Shown: positions 34,590 to 44,587 of the stretch, piece by piece
How positions within the stretch are numbered: position 1 is the stretch's first letter
Layout: each line of letters starts with the position of its first letter
NCBI RefSeq assembly: GCF_008727715.1
Contig: NZ_CP044218.1
Coordinates: 5,439,501 to 5,503,500, forward strand
Direction: 5' to 3'
Source of the DNA: Mesorhizobium terrae
GTDB lineage: Bacteria; Pseudomonadota; Alphaproteobacteria; Rhizobiales; Rhizobiaceae
Length of the DNA: 64,000 nucleotides
Made by a program: the position numbers and the translations under genes
The notes under the pieces: model-generated
The model's database searches: none
What the model saw: only the letters and a program-made list of their open reading frames with translations
What the model was told of the DNA's origin: nothing

Positions 34590-35069
34590 TCAATCCTGCT
34601 TCAGGATGGCGTCCAGCCTGGCCTTTTCTTCGTCGGACAGGGCTGCGGTCTCGGGCGCTTTGCGGCGGCGCGCGGCGCGCACCATGAAGGCGCCGCCGAC
34701 GACCAGCAGCAGCACCGGCGCCCCCCACAGCAAGGCGTTGCGCCATTCGAAACGGGGTTTCAGAAGGACGAACTCGCCGTAGCGCGACACGACATAATCG
34801 ATCACCTGCCCGTCGCTGTCGCCCGCCTTCAGCCGGTCGCGCACCAGGATGCGCAGGTCGCGCGCGAGGTCCGCGTCGGATTCGTCGATCGACTGGTTCT
34901 GGCAGACCATGCAGCGCAGGCCGGACGACAACGCACGGGCGCGAGCCTCGAGCGCGGGATCGGACAGAACCTCGTCCGGCTTCACCGCAAGGGCAGTGCC
35001 GGATGCCAGAACGCCGAGCACCAGCACGCATGCCGCCAGCGAACGAACGATGCCGGCCACGGGCTTCAC
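34590..35069 (-). CDS. ccmH: Cytochrome c maturation protein CcmH (CycL)
   Basis: The 159-residue periplasmic thiol-disulfide component keeps the CXXCH cysteines of apocytochrome c reduced for haem attachment. A signal or anchor segment comes first, then [11 protein letters not shown] with the redox pair Cys53/Cys56, then a C-terminal membrane helix ([18 protein letters not shown]). The GTG start overlaps the ccmF stop as GTGA, so translation is coupled. Length fits the short CcmH form that works with a separate CcmI. Confidence 0.95.
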   Translation of the reverse strand: MKPVAGIVRSLAACVLVLGVLASGTALAVKPDEVLSDPALEARARALSSGLRCMVCQNQSIDESDADLARDLRILVRDRLKAGDSDGQVIDYVVSRYGEFVLLKPRFEWRNALLWGAPVLLLVVGGAFMVRAARRRKAPETAALSDEEKARLDAILKQD

Positions 35070-37051
35070 GACAGACTTCCGGCAGGCACGGTCTTGGCCT
35101 TGCGTTTGGCAGGCGCGCCGACGCGCAGGCGGCGGTCGGCCAGCGACACGGTGCCGCCCGCCATCATCACCACCCCGCCCAGCCAGATCAGCGTCACCAG
35201 CGGTTTCCACCAGATGCGCACGACAACCGAGCCGTCCGCAGCCTCATCGCCCAGCGAGATGTAGAGCTGGTTGAAGCCGATCGTCTTGATGCCGGACTCG
35301 GTAGTCGGCATCTGGCGCGCCGGGTAGAATCGCTTGGCCGAGCTGATTTCGCCCGTCACCTGGCCGTTCGCGCCGATGAGTTCGAAGCGGGCGCGATCCT
35401 CGCTGTAGTTCGGTCCCTTCATCGGCATCAGGCCGTCGAAGTGCACGACACGGCCGGCGATCTCGACGGTCTCCTGCGGACGCATCGTCAGAATATGCTC
35501 GCTGCCGAACCCCAGTGTGCCGACAATACCGATCAGCGTGATGCCGAGGCCGGCATGGGCGAGCGCCGTGCCGAACACCGAACGGGGCAGGCCGGCAAAG
35601 CGGCGCAGCATGATCGGGAATGTCACCGAACCGAAGCCGGATTTGGCGGCGAGATCGGTCAGCGCGCCCATGATGAGCCAGAAGGACAGGCCGGCGCCGA
35701 GCGCGGCAAGGGCGGAACTGCCGTCGATGAAAACGAGCGTGACAATCGCTGCCAGCAGCGCCGCGCCAAAGGCGGCCATCAAACGCTGGGCGGCGGCCAG
35801 AATATCGCCGCGCTTCCAGGCCAGCAGCGGGCCGAACGGCACCAACAACAGCAGCGGCAGCATCAAAAGGCCGAAGGTCAGGTTGAAGAACGGTGCGCCG
35901 ACCGAGATTTTGTCGCCGGTAAGCGCCTCCAGCCCCAACGGATAGAGCGTGCCGACCAGGACGGTGGCCGCCGCCGTGGTCAGGAACAAATTGTTGAGAA
36001 CCAGCGCGCCCTCGCGCGAAATCGGCTGGAACAGCCCGCCGGCCGTCAGCGAAGCGGCGCGCAGGGCAAACAGCGCCAGAGACCCGCCGATAAAGAACAA
36101 AAGGATGCACAGGATGAAGACGCCGCGCGAAGGGTCGGTGGCGAAGGCATGCACGGAGGTGAGCACGCCCGAACGCACCAGGAAGGTGCCCAGCAACGAC
36201 AGCGAGAAGGTGAGGATAGCGAGCAGCAGCGTCCAGATTTTCAGCGCCGAACGCTTTTCCATCACGATGGCCGAATGCAGCAGCGCCGTGCCGGCCAGCC
36301 ACGGCATGAAGGAAGCGTTCTCGACCGGGTCCCAGAACCAGAAACCACCCCAGCCCAGTTCGTAATAGGCCCAGTAAGAGCCCATGGCGATGCCGCCGGT
36401 CAGGAAAATCCAGGCGACCAGCGTCCACGGCCGCACCCAGCGCGCCCAGGCGGCATCGATGCGTCCGTCGATCAGCGCGGCGACCGAGAAGGAGAAGCAG
36501 ATCGAGAAGCCGACATAGCCGAGATAGAGCAGCGGCGGATGAATGGCGAGGCCGAGATCCTGCAGGATAGGATTGAGATCGCGCCCTTCCACCGGCGCCG
36601 GCGACAGCCGCGCGAAGGGATTGGACGTGGTCAGGATGAACAGGAAAAAGGCGGTGCCGATCGAACCCTGCACGGCAAGCACATTGGCTTTCAGCGTCGC
36701 CGGCAGATTGCTTCCGAAGGCCGCGACCAGCGCGCCGAAGAAGGTGAGGATGAGCACCCACAAAAGCATGGAGCCTTCGTGATTGCCCCAGCTTCCGGTG
36801 ATCTTGTAGATCATCGGCTGCAGGGAATGCGAATTCTCCCAGACATTGACCACCGAGAAATCGGAACCGGCATAGGCCGACACCAATGCGGCGAAAGACA
36901 GCGCGGTCAGCGCGAAGCCGGTGATCGCGGTCGGACCGCCTACGGCCATCATGCGCTCATTGCCGGCGCGAGCGCCCACCAGCGGCACCACGGTCTGCAC
37001 CAGCGCCAGCGCGAAGGCGAGTACGAGGGCGAAGTGACCGATCTCAACCAT
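35066..37051 (-). CDS. ccmF: Cytochrome c haem lyase subunit CcmF (CycK)
   Basis: The 661-residue multi-pass inner-membrane protein attaches haem to apocytochrome c with CcmH and CcmI. It has about 14-15 membrane helices, the [19 protein letters not shown] tryptophan-rich (WWD) haem-handling motif near residue 245, and conserved His residues in [11 protein letters not shown] and [11 protein letters not shown]. Length fits the family. It sits in the ccmI-E-F-H order, with 11 bases between the ccmE stop and its start. Confidence 0.97.
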   Translation of the reverse strand: MVEIGHFALVLAFALALVQTVVPLVGARAGNERMMAVGGPTAITGFALTALSFAALVSAYAGSDFSVVNVWENSHSLQPMIYKITGSWGNHEGSMLLWVLILTFFGALVAAFGSNLPATLKANVLAVQGSIGTAFFLFILTTSNPFARLSPAPVEGRDLNPILQDLGLAIHPPLLYLGYVGFSICFSFSVAALIDGRIDAAWARWVRPWTLVAWIFLTGGIAMGSYWAYYELGWGGFWFWDPVENASFMPWLAGTALLHSAIVMEKRSALKIWTLLLAILTFSLSLLGTFLVRSGVLTSVHAFATDPSRGVFILCILLFFIGGSLALFALRAASLTAGGLFQPISREGALVLNNLFLTTAAATVLVGTLYPLGLEALTGDKISVGAPFFNLTFGLLMLPLLLLVPFGPLLAWKRGDILAAAQRLMAAFGAALLAAIVTLVFIDGSSALAALGAGLSFWLIMGALTDLAAKSGFGSVTFPIMLRRFAGLPRSVFGTALAHAGLGITLIGIVGTLGFGSEHILTMRPQETVEIAGRVVHFDGLMPMKGPNYSEDRARFELIGANGQVTGEISSAKRFYPARQMPTTESGIKTIGFNQLYISLGDEAADGSVVVRIWWKPLVTLIWLGGVVMMAGGTVSLADRRLRVGAPAKRKAKTVPAGSLS

Positions 37052-37062
37052 GGCGGCGTCCG

Positions 37063-37506
37063 CTATTCACTCTTCGTCTCCTGCCACACGCCCTTGGCCT
37101 TCAGCCCGTCGGCGACTTCCTTGGGCATGTAGCGCTCGTCGTGCTTGGCCAGCACGCTGTCGGCCACGAAAGTGCCATCCGGACCAAACGCGCCTTCGGT
37201 GATGACGCCCTGCTCCTCGCGAAACAGGTCGGGCAGGATGCCGGTATAGGTGACCTTGACCGAATTGTGCGTGTCGGTCACCGCGAAGGAAACCGTCGTC
37301 CCCTGCCCGCGCAGGATCGTGCCCTTCTCCACCAGCCCGCCCAGCCGGATGCGCTGGCCGGGCGCCAGATTGGCGGCGGCGATATCGGCAGGCATGTAGA
37401 AATAGGACGCCTTCTGACCGAGCGCATAGAAGGTCAAGCCGGCGGCCAGCGCCAGGAAACCCAGCCCCGCCACGATCACCGACAGCCTTTTCTGCTTGCG
37501 TGTCAT
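37063..37506 (-). CDS. ccmE: Cytochrome c haem chaperone CcmE (CycJ)
   Basis: The 147-residue membrane-anchored chaperone carries haem covalently before passing it to CcmF. There is one N-terminal helix ([22 protein letters not shown]), an OB-fold domain with [16 protein letters not shown], and the haem-binding [14 protein letters not shown], where His122 takes haem and Tyr126 ligates iron. The start is 15 bases from the ccmI stop. Confidence 0.97.
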   Translation of the reverse strand: MTRKQKRLSVIVAGLGFLALAAGLTFYALGQKASYFYMPADIAAANLAPGQRIRLGGLVEKGTILRGQGTTVSFAVTDTHNSVKVTYTGILPDLFREEQGVITEGAFGPDGTFVADSVLAKHDERYMPKEVADGLKAKGVWQETKSE

Positions 37507-37521
37507 GATCCCGTTTCGCCC

Positions 37522-38640
37522 CTACTCTGTCGCCGTCAGGCCGAGCGTGCCGGCAAAGGCGGTGAATTGCTTGGCCTCCGGGCTGTCGGCACCGAACACG
37601 GCAATGCCACGGCGCAGCGCGGCACGCGCCTCGTCGGGCTTGCGCAACACGGCATAAGAACGAATGAGGCGCATCCACCCTTCCGCGTCGCGTGGATTCT
37701 GCTTCAGTTTTTCATCGAGGCCGGCAACCATGGTCTCGATCATCGCGCTGCGGTCCTCGTCGGAAAGCGAGGAGGCTGCGGCCACTTGGTCCTCGCTCGG
37801 CCCTGCGGCCGGCCGCGAACCTTCAGCGGCCAGCGCCTGGCCGACGGCGCGACGCCACGGCGAATCCTGAGGCAGCGATGCCTGCATCTTCTGCAGCATG
37901 GCCACGGCCTCGGGCTTGCGACCCTCCTGCGACAGCGCCAATGCGAGATAGAAATTCGCCTTGGGGTTGGCGGGCTCAAGCTTGAGGGCTGCCTCAAACA
38001 CCGCCTGTGCCTCGGCGGAGACGACCCCGCCGGCGCCATTGACCATGGCTTCGCCAAGTCCGGCCTGGCGCGCAGCCGTTTCGCCTGCCAAGCGAATGGC
38101 ATTGCGGTAGGCGGTGACGGCATCGGGGAAACGACCGATCCTGAGATAGATCGGGGCCAGAACGTCCCAGCCACGGCCATCCGACGGGTTCTTCGTCAGA
38201 TGCGCCTCGGCGCGCGCGACAAGTTCGTCCACCGAACTGTCGGCCGGGTTCTTCGCCAGCCGCTCGGCGAGCGGTTGGGACGGCAGATCGGGCGAACCGA
38301 TACGGCTGTAGATGCCCCAACTCAACAGCGGCACGGCCAGCACGGCGGCCATCGACAACAGCCCCGCCAGCTTCGGCATCGTACCAGGCGCGGCGGCCGC
38401 CGTCTCGCCAGTTCCCAGCCGAATGATGCGGCGGGCGATTTCGGCGCGCGCCTGCTCGGCCTCGACCGGCTGGATCAGCCCGCGGGCGAGATCGCGGTCG
38501 AGTTCGGAAAGCTGGTCGCGGTAGACTTCGAGGTCATGGGCGTCCTGCGAATCCCGCTCCTTCGCGCTCCCCGCGAGGGGCAGCAGCACCGCCAGGCTCG
38601 CACCCAGCGTCAGCACCGCGGCTATGACCCAAAACAGCAT
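37522..38640 (-). CDS. ccmI: Cytochrome c biogenesis protein CcmI (CycH)
   Basis: The 372-residue protein presents apocytochrome c to CcmF/CcmH. It begins with MLFWVIAAVLTLGASLAVLLPL, has a second membrane helix near residue 100 (LAGLLSMAAVLAVPLLSWGI), and then a periplasmic TPR region (GWDVLAPIYLRIGRFPDAVTAY, ANFYLALALSQEGRKPEAVA). The start at 38640 follows GGAAG. It is the first gene of the minus-strand cycHJKL operon, in which rhizobial mutants are known to be affected in cytochromes and iron uptake. Confidence 0.95.
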   Translation of the reverse strand: MLFWVIAAVLTLGASLAVLLPLAGSAKERDSQDAHDLEVYRDQLSELDRDLARGLIQPVEAEQARAEIARRIIRLGTGETAAAAPGTMPKLAGLLSMAAVLAVPLLSWGIYSRIGSPDLPSQPLAERLAKNPADSSVDELVARAEAHLTKNPSDGRGWDVLAPIYLRIGRFPDAVTAYRNAIRLAGETAARQAGLGEAMVNGAGGVVSAEAQAVFEAALKLEPANPKANFYLALALSQEGRKPEAVAMLQKMQASLPQDSPWRRAVGQALAAEGSRPAAGPSEDQVAAASSLSDEDRSAMIETMVAGLDEKLKQNPRDAEGWMRLIRSYAVLRKPDEARAALRRGIAVFGADSPEAKQFTAFAGTLGLTATE

Positions 38641-38843
38641 GGAACTTCCAATAGCGGTCCGGCTTCGTCCTGCCAACACAAGCGTCCTGCGACGCTTTGA
38701 CAGAATTACGGCCGGCCGCACTTGATCGAGCGCAAACGCTCAATCGAAATCGGACATTCGAAGCAGTTCGAGCGCCTTCACCGCAAATCAAATTGTCGGA
38801 GCGTCCTTTTGCGCGTCCAAAAAGGAGGCGCGGCGCTCCAACG

Positions 38844-39278
38844 TCAGGTCAGCGGCGTCCACGACCCGTCGGTGTTGCGGCAAGCCGTGCCACGGGCGAT
38901 CTGGCCGTTGCCGCCCGAATAGACGGTGTGGCGATACTGGCGGCAGTCCTGCGAGCCGACGCGATAGGGCTGCGCGGCAACCACTTCGCCATAGCGCCCT
39001 CCCTGGTCGCTCTTCCAGGTGACCGTCTGGCCGCTGGCGGTGTATTCGAGCGCCTTGTATTCGGCCTCCAGCGCCTTGCGCTTGTCGGCCGCGGTCAAGC
39101 CGGAGCCGATATTGCCACCGATCAGGCCGTCACCCAGTTCCTCGAGCACGGTCGATGTGACCGAACCGCTGTCCTTGCCGGCTTTCGGCGCGGTGTCCGA
39201 ACCATTGCCGGTCAACCCGGTCGTGGCGCAGCCGGTCAGCAGCAACATTCCGGCAACGAAGCCAATGCGAATCGTCAT
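38844..39278 (-). CDS. RT0821/17-kDa-antigen-like surface lipoprotein
   Basis: The 144-residue product has a lipoprotein signal with lipobox LLTGC, so it is acylated and probably in the outer membrane. A glycine-rich segment resembling the glycine-zipper of 17-kDa surface antigens follows (LGDGLIGGNIGSG). The conserved C-terminal domain comes next (VVAAQPYRVGSQDCRQY, ARGTACRNTDGSW), with two Cys likely disulfide-bonded. GAGGGG precedes the ATG at 39278. It lies between ccmI and feuQ. Confidence 0.87.
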   Translation of the reverse strand: MTIRIGFVAGMLLLTGCATTGLTGNGSDTAPKAGKDSGSVTSTVLEELGDGLIGGNIGSGLTAADKRKALEAEYKALEYTASGQTVTWKSDQGGRYGEVVAAQPYRVGSQDCRQYRHTVYSGGNGQIARGTACRNTDGSWTPLT

Positions 39279-39382
39279 TCTCTCAAAAGTCCCCTCTTCG
39301 CCACGCACTGGGCGACGGTCGCGGCGATAGTGCCGATATTGGGCTGAAATTGGGCCGCATGCCAATCCCATAACTCTGTTCC

Positions 39383-40819
39383 TCACCGGACACTTCGCAG
39401 GCGCACAATCGCCTTGAGCCCACCGAGGTCCGAACGTTCCAGCGCGAGGCTGCCGCCATATTCGTTGACGAGGTCGGCGACGATGGCCAGACCAAGCCCC
39501 GTCCCGGGCTTGGTTTCATCGAGGCGTTTGCCGCGCTGCAAGGCATCGCGCGCCTTGTCTTCCGGGATTCCGGGGCCATCATCCTCGATGAGTATTTCGA
39601 ACGGTTCGCCGCCTTCGCCACCCGTTGCCAATGGCCGGACCGTGACCCTGGCCGCGCCATTCGCCCACTTCATCGCATTCTCCAGAAGGTTACCCAAAAC
39701 CTCCTCGAGATCCTCGCGCTCGCCGGCAAAAATAATGCCCTCCGGCGGCAGTGATAGCGACAGCGCGACGTTGGGATTGAGCTTCTGCATCACCCGCACC
39801 ATGCGCTCGGCCAGTGGCGCCACCGGGGTGCGGTAGACGACGCTGTCGCGCTGCGCGGCGATGCGGGCGCGCTGCAAATAGTGCTCGACCTGTTTCTGCA
39901 TCGAGGCCGCCTGGCCGGCGATCAGCTCGCCTTTCGGCCCGCCCAGCGCGCGGCCCTCGTTCAGCATCACGGCAAGCGGCGTCTTCAGCGAATGGGCGAG
40001 ATTGCCGACCTGCGTGCGCGAACGTTCGACGATGCGTTTGTTGTTCTCGATGAGCGCGTTGGTTTCGTCGGCCAGCGGCTCGATTTCGGACGGAAAACGG
40101 CCGTCGAGCCGCTTCGCCGTGCCTTCCCGTACCATGGCAAGGGCGGCGCGCACGCGCCGCAGCGGCTGCAGGCCGAACAGGATGGCAATGGCGTTGATGG
40201 CGATCATGCCAACGCCGAACAGCGACAGGTAGGTGAGCAGCCGGCGCTGGAAAGAGCCAATCTCTTCTTCCAGTTCGCTCTTGTTGCCCATGACGCGGAA
40301 GCGGGCGATGTGGTTCTTCGAATCGAGCACGAATTCGCTCTCGAAGATTTGCAATTCCTCGCCTTTCAGCCCGTGAGCAGCGTAGCTGCGCTGGAAGCTG
40401 GAATTGAACGGGACGTCGCTGATGCTCGGCGAGGGAATTGCCTGCACCATGGAGGACGAACGCAGATGGCCGCCGACGCCGTCCGACGCAGGCTCCACCG
40501 ACCAGTACCAACCCGAAAACGGTTCGGAAAAGCGCAGGTCGCCGAGATCCGGCGCGCCGATCAAAACGCCCTTGTCGGAAATGCCGACCGAGCCGATCAG
40601 GTTGAAGAGATGGGCTGAAAGCAGGCTGTCGAAGCCGCGTTCGCTGGCCTGGCGATAGAGCGTCGTGATCAGGGTGAAGATGACGACCAGCGTCAGCACG
40701 GCCCACATCGAGGAAAAGGCCACGACGCGAAAGGTCAGCGAGCGCAGCCAGAACCGCAGCGGCGCTCTCGTCTTGACCCGTTTGGTGGGAAGCGGTTCCG
40801 CTTTACGCCTCCGGTTCAC
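39383..40819 (-). CDS. feuQ: Sensor histidine kinase FeuQ
   Basis: The 478-residue PhoQ-like membrane kinase has its first helix at about 29-55, a periplasmic sensor, a second helix at about 196-218, then HAMP, HisKA with NLAHSLKTPLAVM (His276) and HATPase with NLLENAMKWANG, DDGPGIP and GTGLGLAIVADL. Identity rests on family resemblance plus position: feuPQ lie next to cycHJKL in Rhizobium leguminosarum, where they affect iron uptake, and FeuPQ is essential in Sinorhizobium. The annotated GTG start overlaps the feuP stop by 17 bases and has no clear ribosome site. Confidence 0.85.
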   Translation of the reverse strand: MNRRRKAEPLPTKRVKTRAPLRFWLRSLTFRVVAFSSMWAVLTLVVIFTLITTLYRQASERGFDSLLSAHLFNLIGSVGISDKGVLIGAPDLGDLRFSEPFSGWYWSVEPASDGVGGHLRSSSMVQAIPSPSISDVPFNSSFQRSYAAHGLKGEELQIFESEFVLDSKNHIARFRVMGNKSELEEEIGSFQRRLLTYLSLFGVGMIAINAIAILFGLQPLRRVRAALAMVREGTAKRLDGRFPSEIEPLADETNALIENNKRIVERSRTQVGNLAHSLKTPLAVMLNEGRALGGPKGELIAGQAASMQKQVEHYLQRARIAAQRDSVVYRTPVAPLAERMVRVMQKLNPNVALSLSLPPEGIIFAGEREDLEEVLGNLLENAMKWANGAARVTVRPLATGGEGGEPFEILIEDDGPGIPEDKARDALQRGKRLDETKPGTGLGLAIVADLVNEYGGSLALERSDLGGLKAIVRLRSVR

Positions 40820-41468
40820 GCATGCGGTAGCCCATGCCGCGCACGGTCTCGATCATGTCGACGCCCATCTTCTTGCGAAGCCGGCCGACAAACACTTCGA
40901 TCGTGTTGGAATCGCGGTCGAAATCCTGATCGTAGAGATGCTCGACCAGTTCGGTGCGCGACACCACCTCGCCCATGTGGTGCATCAAGTAGGCAAGCAG
41001 GCGAAACTCGTGCGAGGTGAGCTTCAGCGGCACGCCGTCGACATCGGCTTTCGAAGCCTTGGTGTCGAGGCGCAGGGGACCGCAGGTCAGTTCCGACGAG
41101 GCATGGCCGGCGGCCCGGCGGATCAGTGCGCGCACCCTGGCCAGCACTTCCTCGATGTGGAACGGCTTGGTGACATAATCGTCGGCGCCGGCGTCGATGC
41201 CGGAAACCTTGTCGCTCCAGCGGTCGCGCGCCGTCAGTATCAGCACCGGCATCTTGCGGCCATCGCGGCGCCAGCGCTCGACCACGCTGATGCCGTCCAT
41301 CTGCGGCAGGCCGATATCGAGCACGACCGCGTCATAGGGCTCGGTGTCGCCGAGATAATGCCCTTCCTCGCCGTCATAGGCGCGGTCGACCACATAGCCG
41401 GCATCGACGAGTGAATCGGCCAACTGCCGGTTCAACTCCTTGTCGTCCTCTACCACCAATACGCGCAT
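40803..41468 (-). CDS. feuP: Response regulator FeuP
   Basis: The 221-residue OmpR-family regulator has a receiver domain with MRVLVVEDDKELNRQLADSL, phospho-Asp51 in AVVLDIGLPQMDG and Lys in YVTKPFHIEEV. A winged-helix domain follows, with LTSHEFRLLAYLMHHMG and TIEVFVGRLRKKMG. Its stop overlaps the feuQ start. It starts 65 bases after the small secreted protein gene at 41533, so the three may form one transcript. The name relies on family and the cycHJKL neighbourhood. Confidence 0.87.
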   Translation of the reverse strand: MRVLVVEDDKELNRQLADSLVDAGYVVDRAYDGEEGHYLGDTEPYDAVVLDIGLPQMDGISVVERWRRDGRKMPVLILTARDRWSDKVSGIDAGADDYVTKPFHIEEVLARVRALIRRAAGHASSELTCGPLRLDTKASKADVDGVPLKLTSHEFRLLAYLMHHMGEVVSRTELVEHLYDQDFDRDSNTIEVFVGRLRKKMGVDMIETVRGMGYRMREPEA

Positions 41469-41532
41469 CGTGCCTCGTGTCGTTGCTTTCGGTTGCTGAG
41501 ATATAAGCCGATTCCGGCGGTAAGACGACCGC

Positions 41533-41835
41533 TCAGCCCTGCGGCACCACCACTTCGGCCCGGCGCGGGCGTTCGCCTTCCTTGCCTGGCACGAGGATGA
41601 CGACCACGCAAACCGGCTGCCCGCCACGCGTTGACGGCGAGGCTTTGGCGAGCGTGCCGCCGTTCTGCGCCGCGACCTCTTGGCCGATGGCGTAGCAATC
41701 GGACGCCACCGTCAAAACCTGGCTGGGGCTGTCGAGAGGGGTGATCGGAAGCGCCCCTGCCGGCGGCACTGCAAACAGCCCGCTGGCGCCGAGCGCCAGC
41801 ACAATCGACCGGAGATTGGAACGAAAGCTTTTCAT
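41533..41835 (-). CDS. Small secreted protein upstream of feuP, candidate FeuN-type inhibitor
   Basis: The 100-residue product has a signal peptide (MKSFRSNLRSIVLALGASGLFAVPPAGA). The small mature domain contains VASDCYAIGQEVAAQNGGTL, GGQPVCVVVILVPGK and RAEVVVPQ, resembling a PepSY-type alpha-beta unit, and it has two Cys. In Sinorhizobium a small periplasmic protein, FeuN, encoded next to feuP, inhibits FeuQ. Position, size and export fit that role here. Sequence identity to FeuN could not be checked, so the symbol is left blank. Confidence 0.65.
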   Translation of the reverse strand: MKSFRSNLRSIVLALGASGLFAVPPAGALPITPLDSPSQVLTVASDCYAIGQEVAAQNGGTLAKASPSTRGGQPVCVVVILVPGKEGERPRRAEVVVPQG

Positions 41836-41938
41836 GGTGCCCTTACTAGCGCACCGGGGCTGAACACGAAATGAACACCGGCGGCTGCGTCCCCTTTGAC
41901 CTCGCACCATCGCGGCCGGATGGCGAGTTGCAGGAAGC

Positions 41939-42145
41939 TTAACCTATGCGGTCGGTGGCGGACAACCGGCCAAACAGGGCCACCAGCCCGGCGATCGCGC
42001 CGACGCCTTGCAGCAAGGCGTCGGTCAGCGCCGTTTCGTCGACCTGTTCAGGCGAAGCGCCAGCCAGTCCGGCGGCGCCGGTCAGGATGGTCACCAGCGC
42101 CGCCCAGATGGTGCGGGAAAGATACCAGGGTTTCATCGTTTTCAT
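41939..42145 (-). CDS. Phage/GTA holin-like small membrane protein
   Basis: The 68-residue product has two membrane helices (TIWAALVTILTGAAGLAGA and LLQGVGAIAGLVALF) and the ending GRLSATDRI, a pattern seen in small holin-like proteins of rhizobial prophages and gene transfer agents. AAAGGAA precedes the ATG. It follows the terminase-gp15 fusion by 30 bases on the same strand and probably belongs to the same remnant. A lysis role is inference from size and context. Confidence 0.6.
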   Translation of the reverse strand: MKTMKPWYLSRTIWAALVTILTGAAGLAGASPEQVDETALTDALLQGVGAIAGLVALFGRLSATDRIG

Positions 42146-42175
42146 CTTCGTTCCTTTCGACGGAAAGTAGAGCTC

Positions 42176-44587
42176 TCAGGCAATGGAGAGGCGCTTGGAG
42201 ACCGGTACGCCCCAACCTGCGGTGACGCTGAACTGCCGCACCGTGACATCGATCGCGGCAGGCGGCGCGGTGAAGTCGGCAACGATCATGGCCGCCTCGT
42301 AGAGCCAACGCGGTTCCGCGGTGACGACCGTACGCACCGGCATGCCGCCAGGCGCCGCAATCTCGACGCGATATTGTTCGACGGCTTCGCCGAGCGGGAT
42401 GTCGCTCGCATCCCAGCCATCGGCGTCAACACGGCCACGGCGGATCCAGGAAAACACCACGTCGGCGCCGGCTCGCCGTGCGCGCAGATGCACTGGCGCC
42501 AGTGGCAACGCAGCCCGCTGGCCGCCGACAGCCGTGCTCTCGGCAACATTGAGGCCGGAACCGTCCAGGCCGGTCGGCCCGACCCGCCAGTTCAGCACGA
42601 GGCCAACTTCGCTGGAGCGCAGGCCGGCCGGCACGACCGCGTCGTCCAGCAGGACAAAATCCGCGCCTTCGGCGGCGCCGGCGGCCATCGCGTCCGAGGT
42701 GCCGAGCTGGCCACGCAGCAGACCGGACAGTCGCCAGAGCTGCGGCTCGATTTCCGTGGCCTGCTGGAATTGCAGAACTTCCCACACCCCGACCGTCGAC
42801 CGCACCGCCGCCGCGTTGGCGCCGTTGAGCATTTGCGCCACGCTGATGCTCTCGGCCTGGCGATCGAAAAGCTCGACGAAGATCGCCCCGGCACGGTCGA
42901 TACGTCCCTCGAAACCGGGGGCGAGCGGGGCGGTCAAGCGGCCCAGAACCGCCGATTTCGCCACCATGGCGCGCGCGGTGAAACCGGTCGTCTCCGGCGA
43001 TGCGGAGAGCGCCTGCGTCCGCCACGGCTTTTGCCAGACCGCAACACGAAGCTGGTCGTGCAGGCTGCCCTCGCCGACACCCGCCGGCAGATCGAGAAAG
43101 ACCGCGTGCGGTCGTCCTGACACGATGACCGGCGGAACCGGCGGCCTCGGCACGACGCTGCGCCAGCGCGGCACCGCACCGCGCGCGATCTGCCTTGCCG
43201 AGACGCGGCACACCAGCCCATCCTCGACGCCCGTGACCAGGAATTCGGACGGATTTCCCGAGGCAGGCAGCGTCACCACGGCGCCGGGCGCAAGTGCGTC
43301 GTCGGGCATGGCCACCGAAAAGCCGATCGTCTCGCGCTCGTACCAGGTGCGGCGCAGCCAGTCCTCGGCCAGCGCCTGCCCCTGCCCCTTTTCGAGCACT
43401 CCGGAAAACGACTGCACCTGCTGGCGGGCGCCGGCCGCACCCTGCCGCGCGAAGCGTGCGGTTGCGGATTGGTAGTCCGAGAAAGGATCACGAAACGCCA
43501 GCAGCGCCTCGGCGGGCAGTTGCTGGTCGGGCACGCGCATGGTCTCGACCGCCGGACGGTCGTCGTCCAGCACCAGTTCTGTTACCGACACAGCGGCGCC
43601 AGCCTGGCCCGCCTGCCGGAACACCAGCCCGTCGGCCTGTTCGATCACTGTCAGGTCGAACAGATCGACCAACGGTTCGAGGCTTGCCCTCGCCGAGGAC
43701 GGGTCGTCGACGACATAGCCATGCACGACGCCGTCGGCGCCGGAAACGTCGGCAGCCGGCAAGCCGTGATCGGCCAGGACGGCGTTGATCAGCGCGCCGA
43801 GGTCCGGGCTCGCCAATCGTCCGTTCAGCCAGTGTCCACGCTCCCAGTTGACGCCGTCCGACCACACATCGGCGCGCTGCGGAAAAGCCGGAAACGGCCG
43901 CGCGTCCCACGCCCACAGATAGATGCGCGACAGATCGAGCATACGCCCGCCATAGGCTGGCGAAACCGGGTTCCAGGCCTGCTGGAAGCCGGGCCCAGCC
44001 GCATCCCAATGCTGCAGATGGGCCTCGATGAACCGGCGCTGGGCGATGTCGGAGCGGCTGCCGTCGGAAAAATAGGGAGCGGCGCTCTCCACCGATTTGG
44101 GATCGGGAAAGACATTGGGCTGGTTCGGGCCCTTGTCGGTCGCCGGGCATCCAAGCTCGTCACACCACGCGGCTGAAAATTGCGGCCCGCGCAGGCTCTC
44201 CGGATCTTCCGAGGAGAACAGCTGCGCCACCGCGCCGCTCGGCCACAACAGCCGCCGGCGCGTCGGCTCGAAACGCGGCCGGTCCTCGCGGGCGATGGTG
44301 AGGATGCCGGAAGGCCCCTCCACCATCACCTCGCGCGCATCGCCCAGCGTTTCGCCCACCAGCGCGATGCGGTCGTAGCGATTGCCGAACTCGGCGAAGG
44401 GCGGCAGGCACCGCGCCAGCGCGGTCGCCCATTCGGCGCCCAGCCTGGTCTTGCCGGAACCGCGCCCGCCGGTGACCAGCCAGGTCGCCGGCGTCGGGCG
44501 CCCCACCGGATATTGCACGCCATGGGCGCTCAGAAACCACTCATGCCATGCCAGCTCGGCGCCCCGCAGGCCGACCTGGCTCGTCAT
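42176..44587 (-). CDS. Fusion of GTA large-terminase ATPase domain to C-terminal part of GTA gp15 tail protein
   Basis: One uninterrupted frame of 803 codons joins two distinct RcGTA-type genes. Residues 1 to about 142 are a large-terminase ATPase, with Walker A GGRGSGKT (40-47), LVGETLGDAREVMVEGPSG, SEDPESLRGPQFSAAW and Walker B acids Asp143/Glu144. From GCPATDKGPNQPN on, the sequence follows gp15: the last part of its TIM-barrel-like domain, AWDARPFPAFPQRADVW, then the large tail domain. The terminase nuclease domain, GTA genes 3 to 14 and most of the TIM barrel are missing. The start is 44587, or 44686 if a longer form is used. No frameshift or stop is visible. Confidence 0.85.
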   Translation of the reverse strand: MTSQVGLRGAELAWHEWFLSAHGVQYPVGRPTPATWLVTGGRGSGKTRLGAEWATALARCLPPFAEFGNRYDRIALVGETLGDAREVMVEGPSGILTIAREDRPRFEPTRRRLLWPSGAVAQLFSSEDPESLRGPQFSAAWCDELGCPATDKGPNQPNVFPDPKSVESAAPYFSDGSRSDIAQRRFIEAHLQHWDAAGPGFQQAWNPVSPAYGGRMLDLSRIYLWAWDARPFPAFPQRADVWSDGVNWERGHWLNGRLASPDLGALINAVLADHGLPAADVSGADGVVHGYVVDDPSSARASLEPLVDLFDLTVIEQADGLVFRQAGQAGAAVSVTELVLDDDRPAVETMRVPDQQLPAEALLAFRDPFSDYQSATARFARQGAAGARQQVQSFSGVLEKGQGQALAEDWLRRTWYERETIGFSVAMPDDALAPGAVVTLPASGNPSEFLVTGVEDGLVCRVSARQIARGAVPRWRSVVPRPPVPPVIVSGRPHAVFLDLPAGVGEGSLHDQLRVAVWQKPWRTQALSASPETTGFTARAMVAKSAVLGRLTAPLAPGFEGRIDRAGAIFVELFDRQAESISVAQMLNGANAAAVRSTVGVWEVLQFQQATEIEPQLWRLSGLLRGQLGTSDAMAAGAAEGADFVLLDDAVVPAGLRSSEVGLVLNWRVGPTGLDGSGLNVAESTAVGGQRAALPLAPVHLRARRAGADVVFSWIRRGRVDADGWDASDIPLGEAVEQYRVEIAAPGGMPVRTVVTAEPRWLYEAAMIVADFTAPPAAIDVTVRQFSVTAGWGVPVSKRLSIA

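Noticed and set aside
35003..37132. 709-codon plus-strand frame opposite ccmF
   Set aside because: Gln/Arg-rich low-complexity shadow of the CcmF gene.
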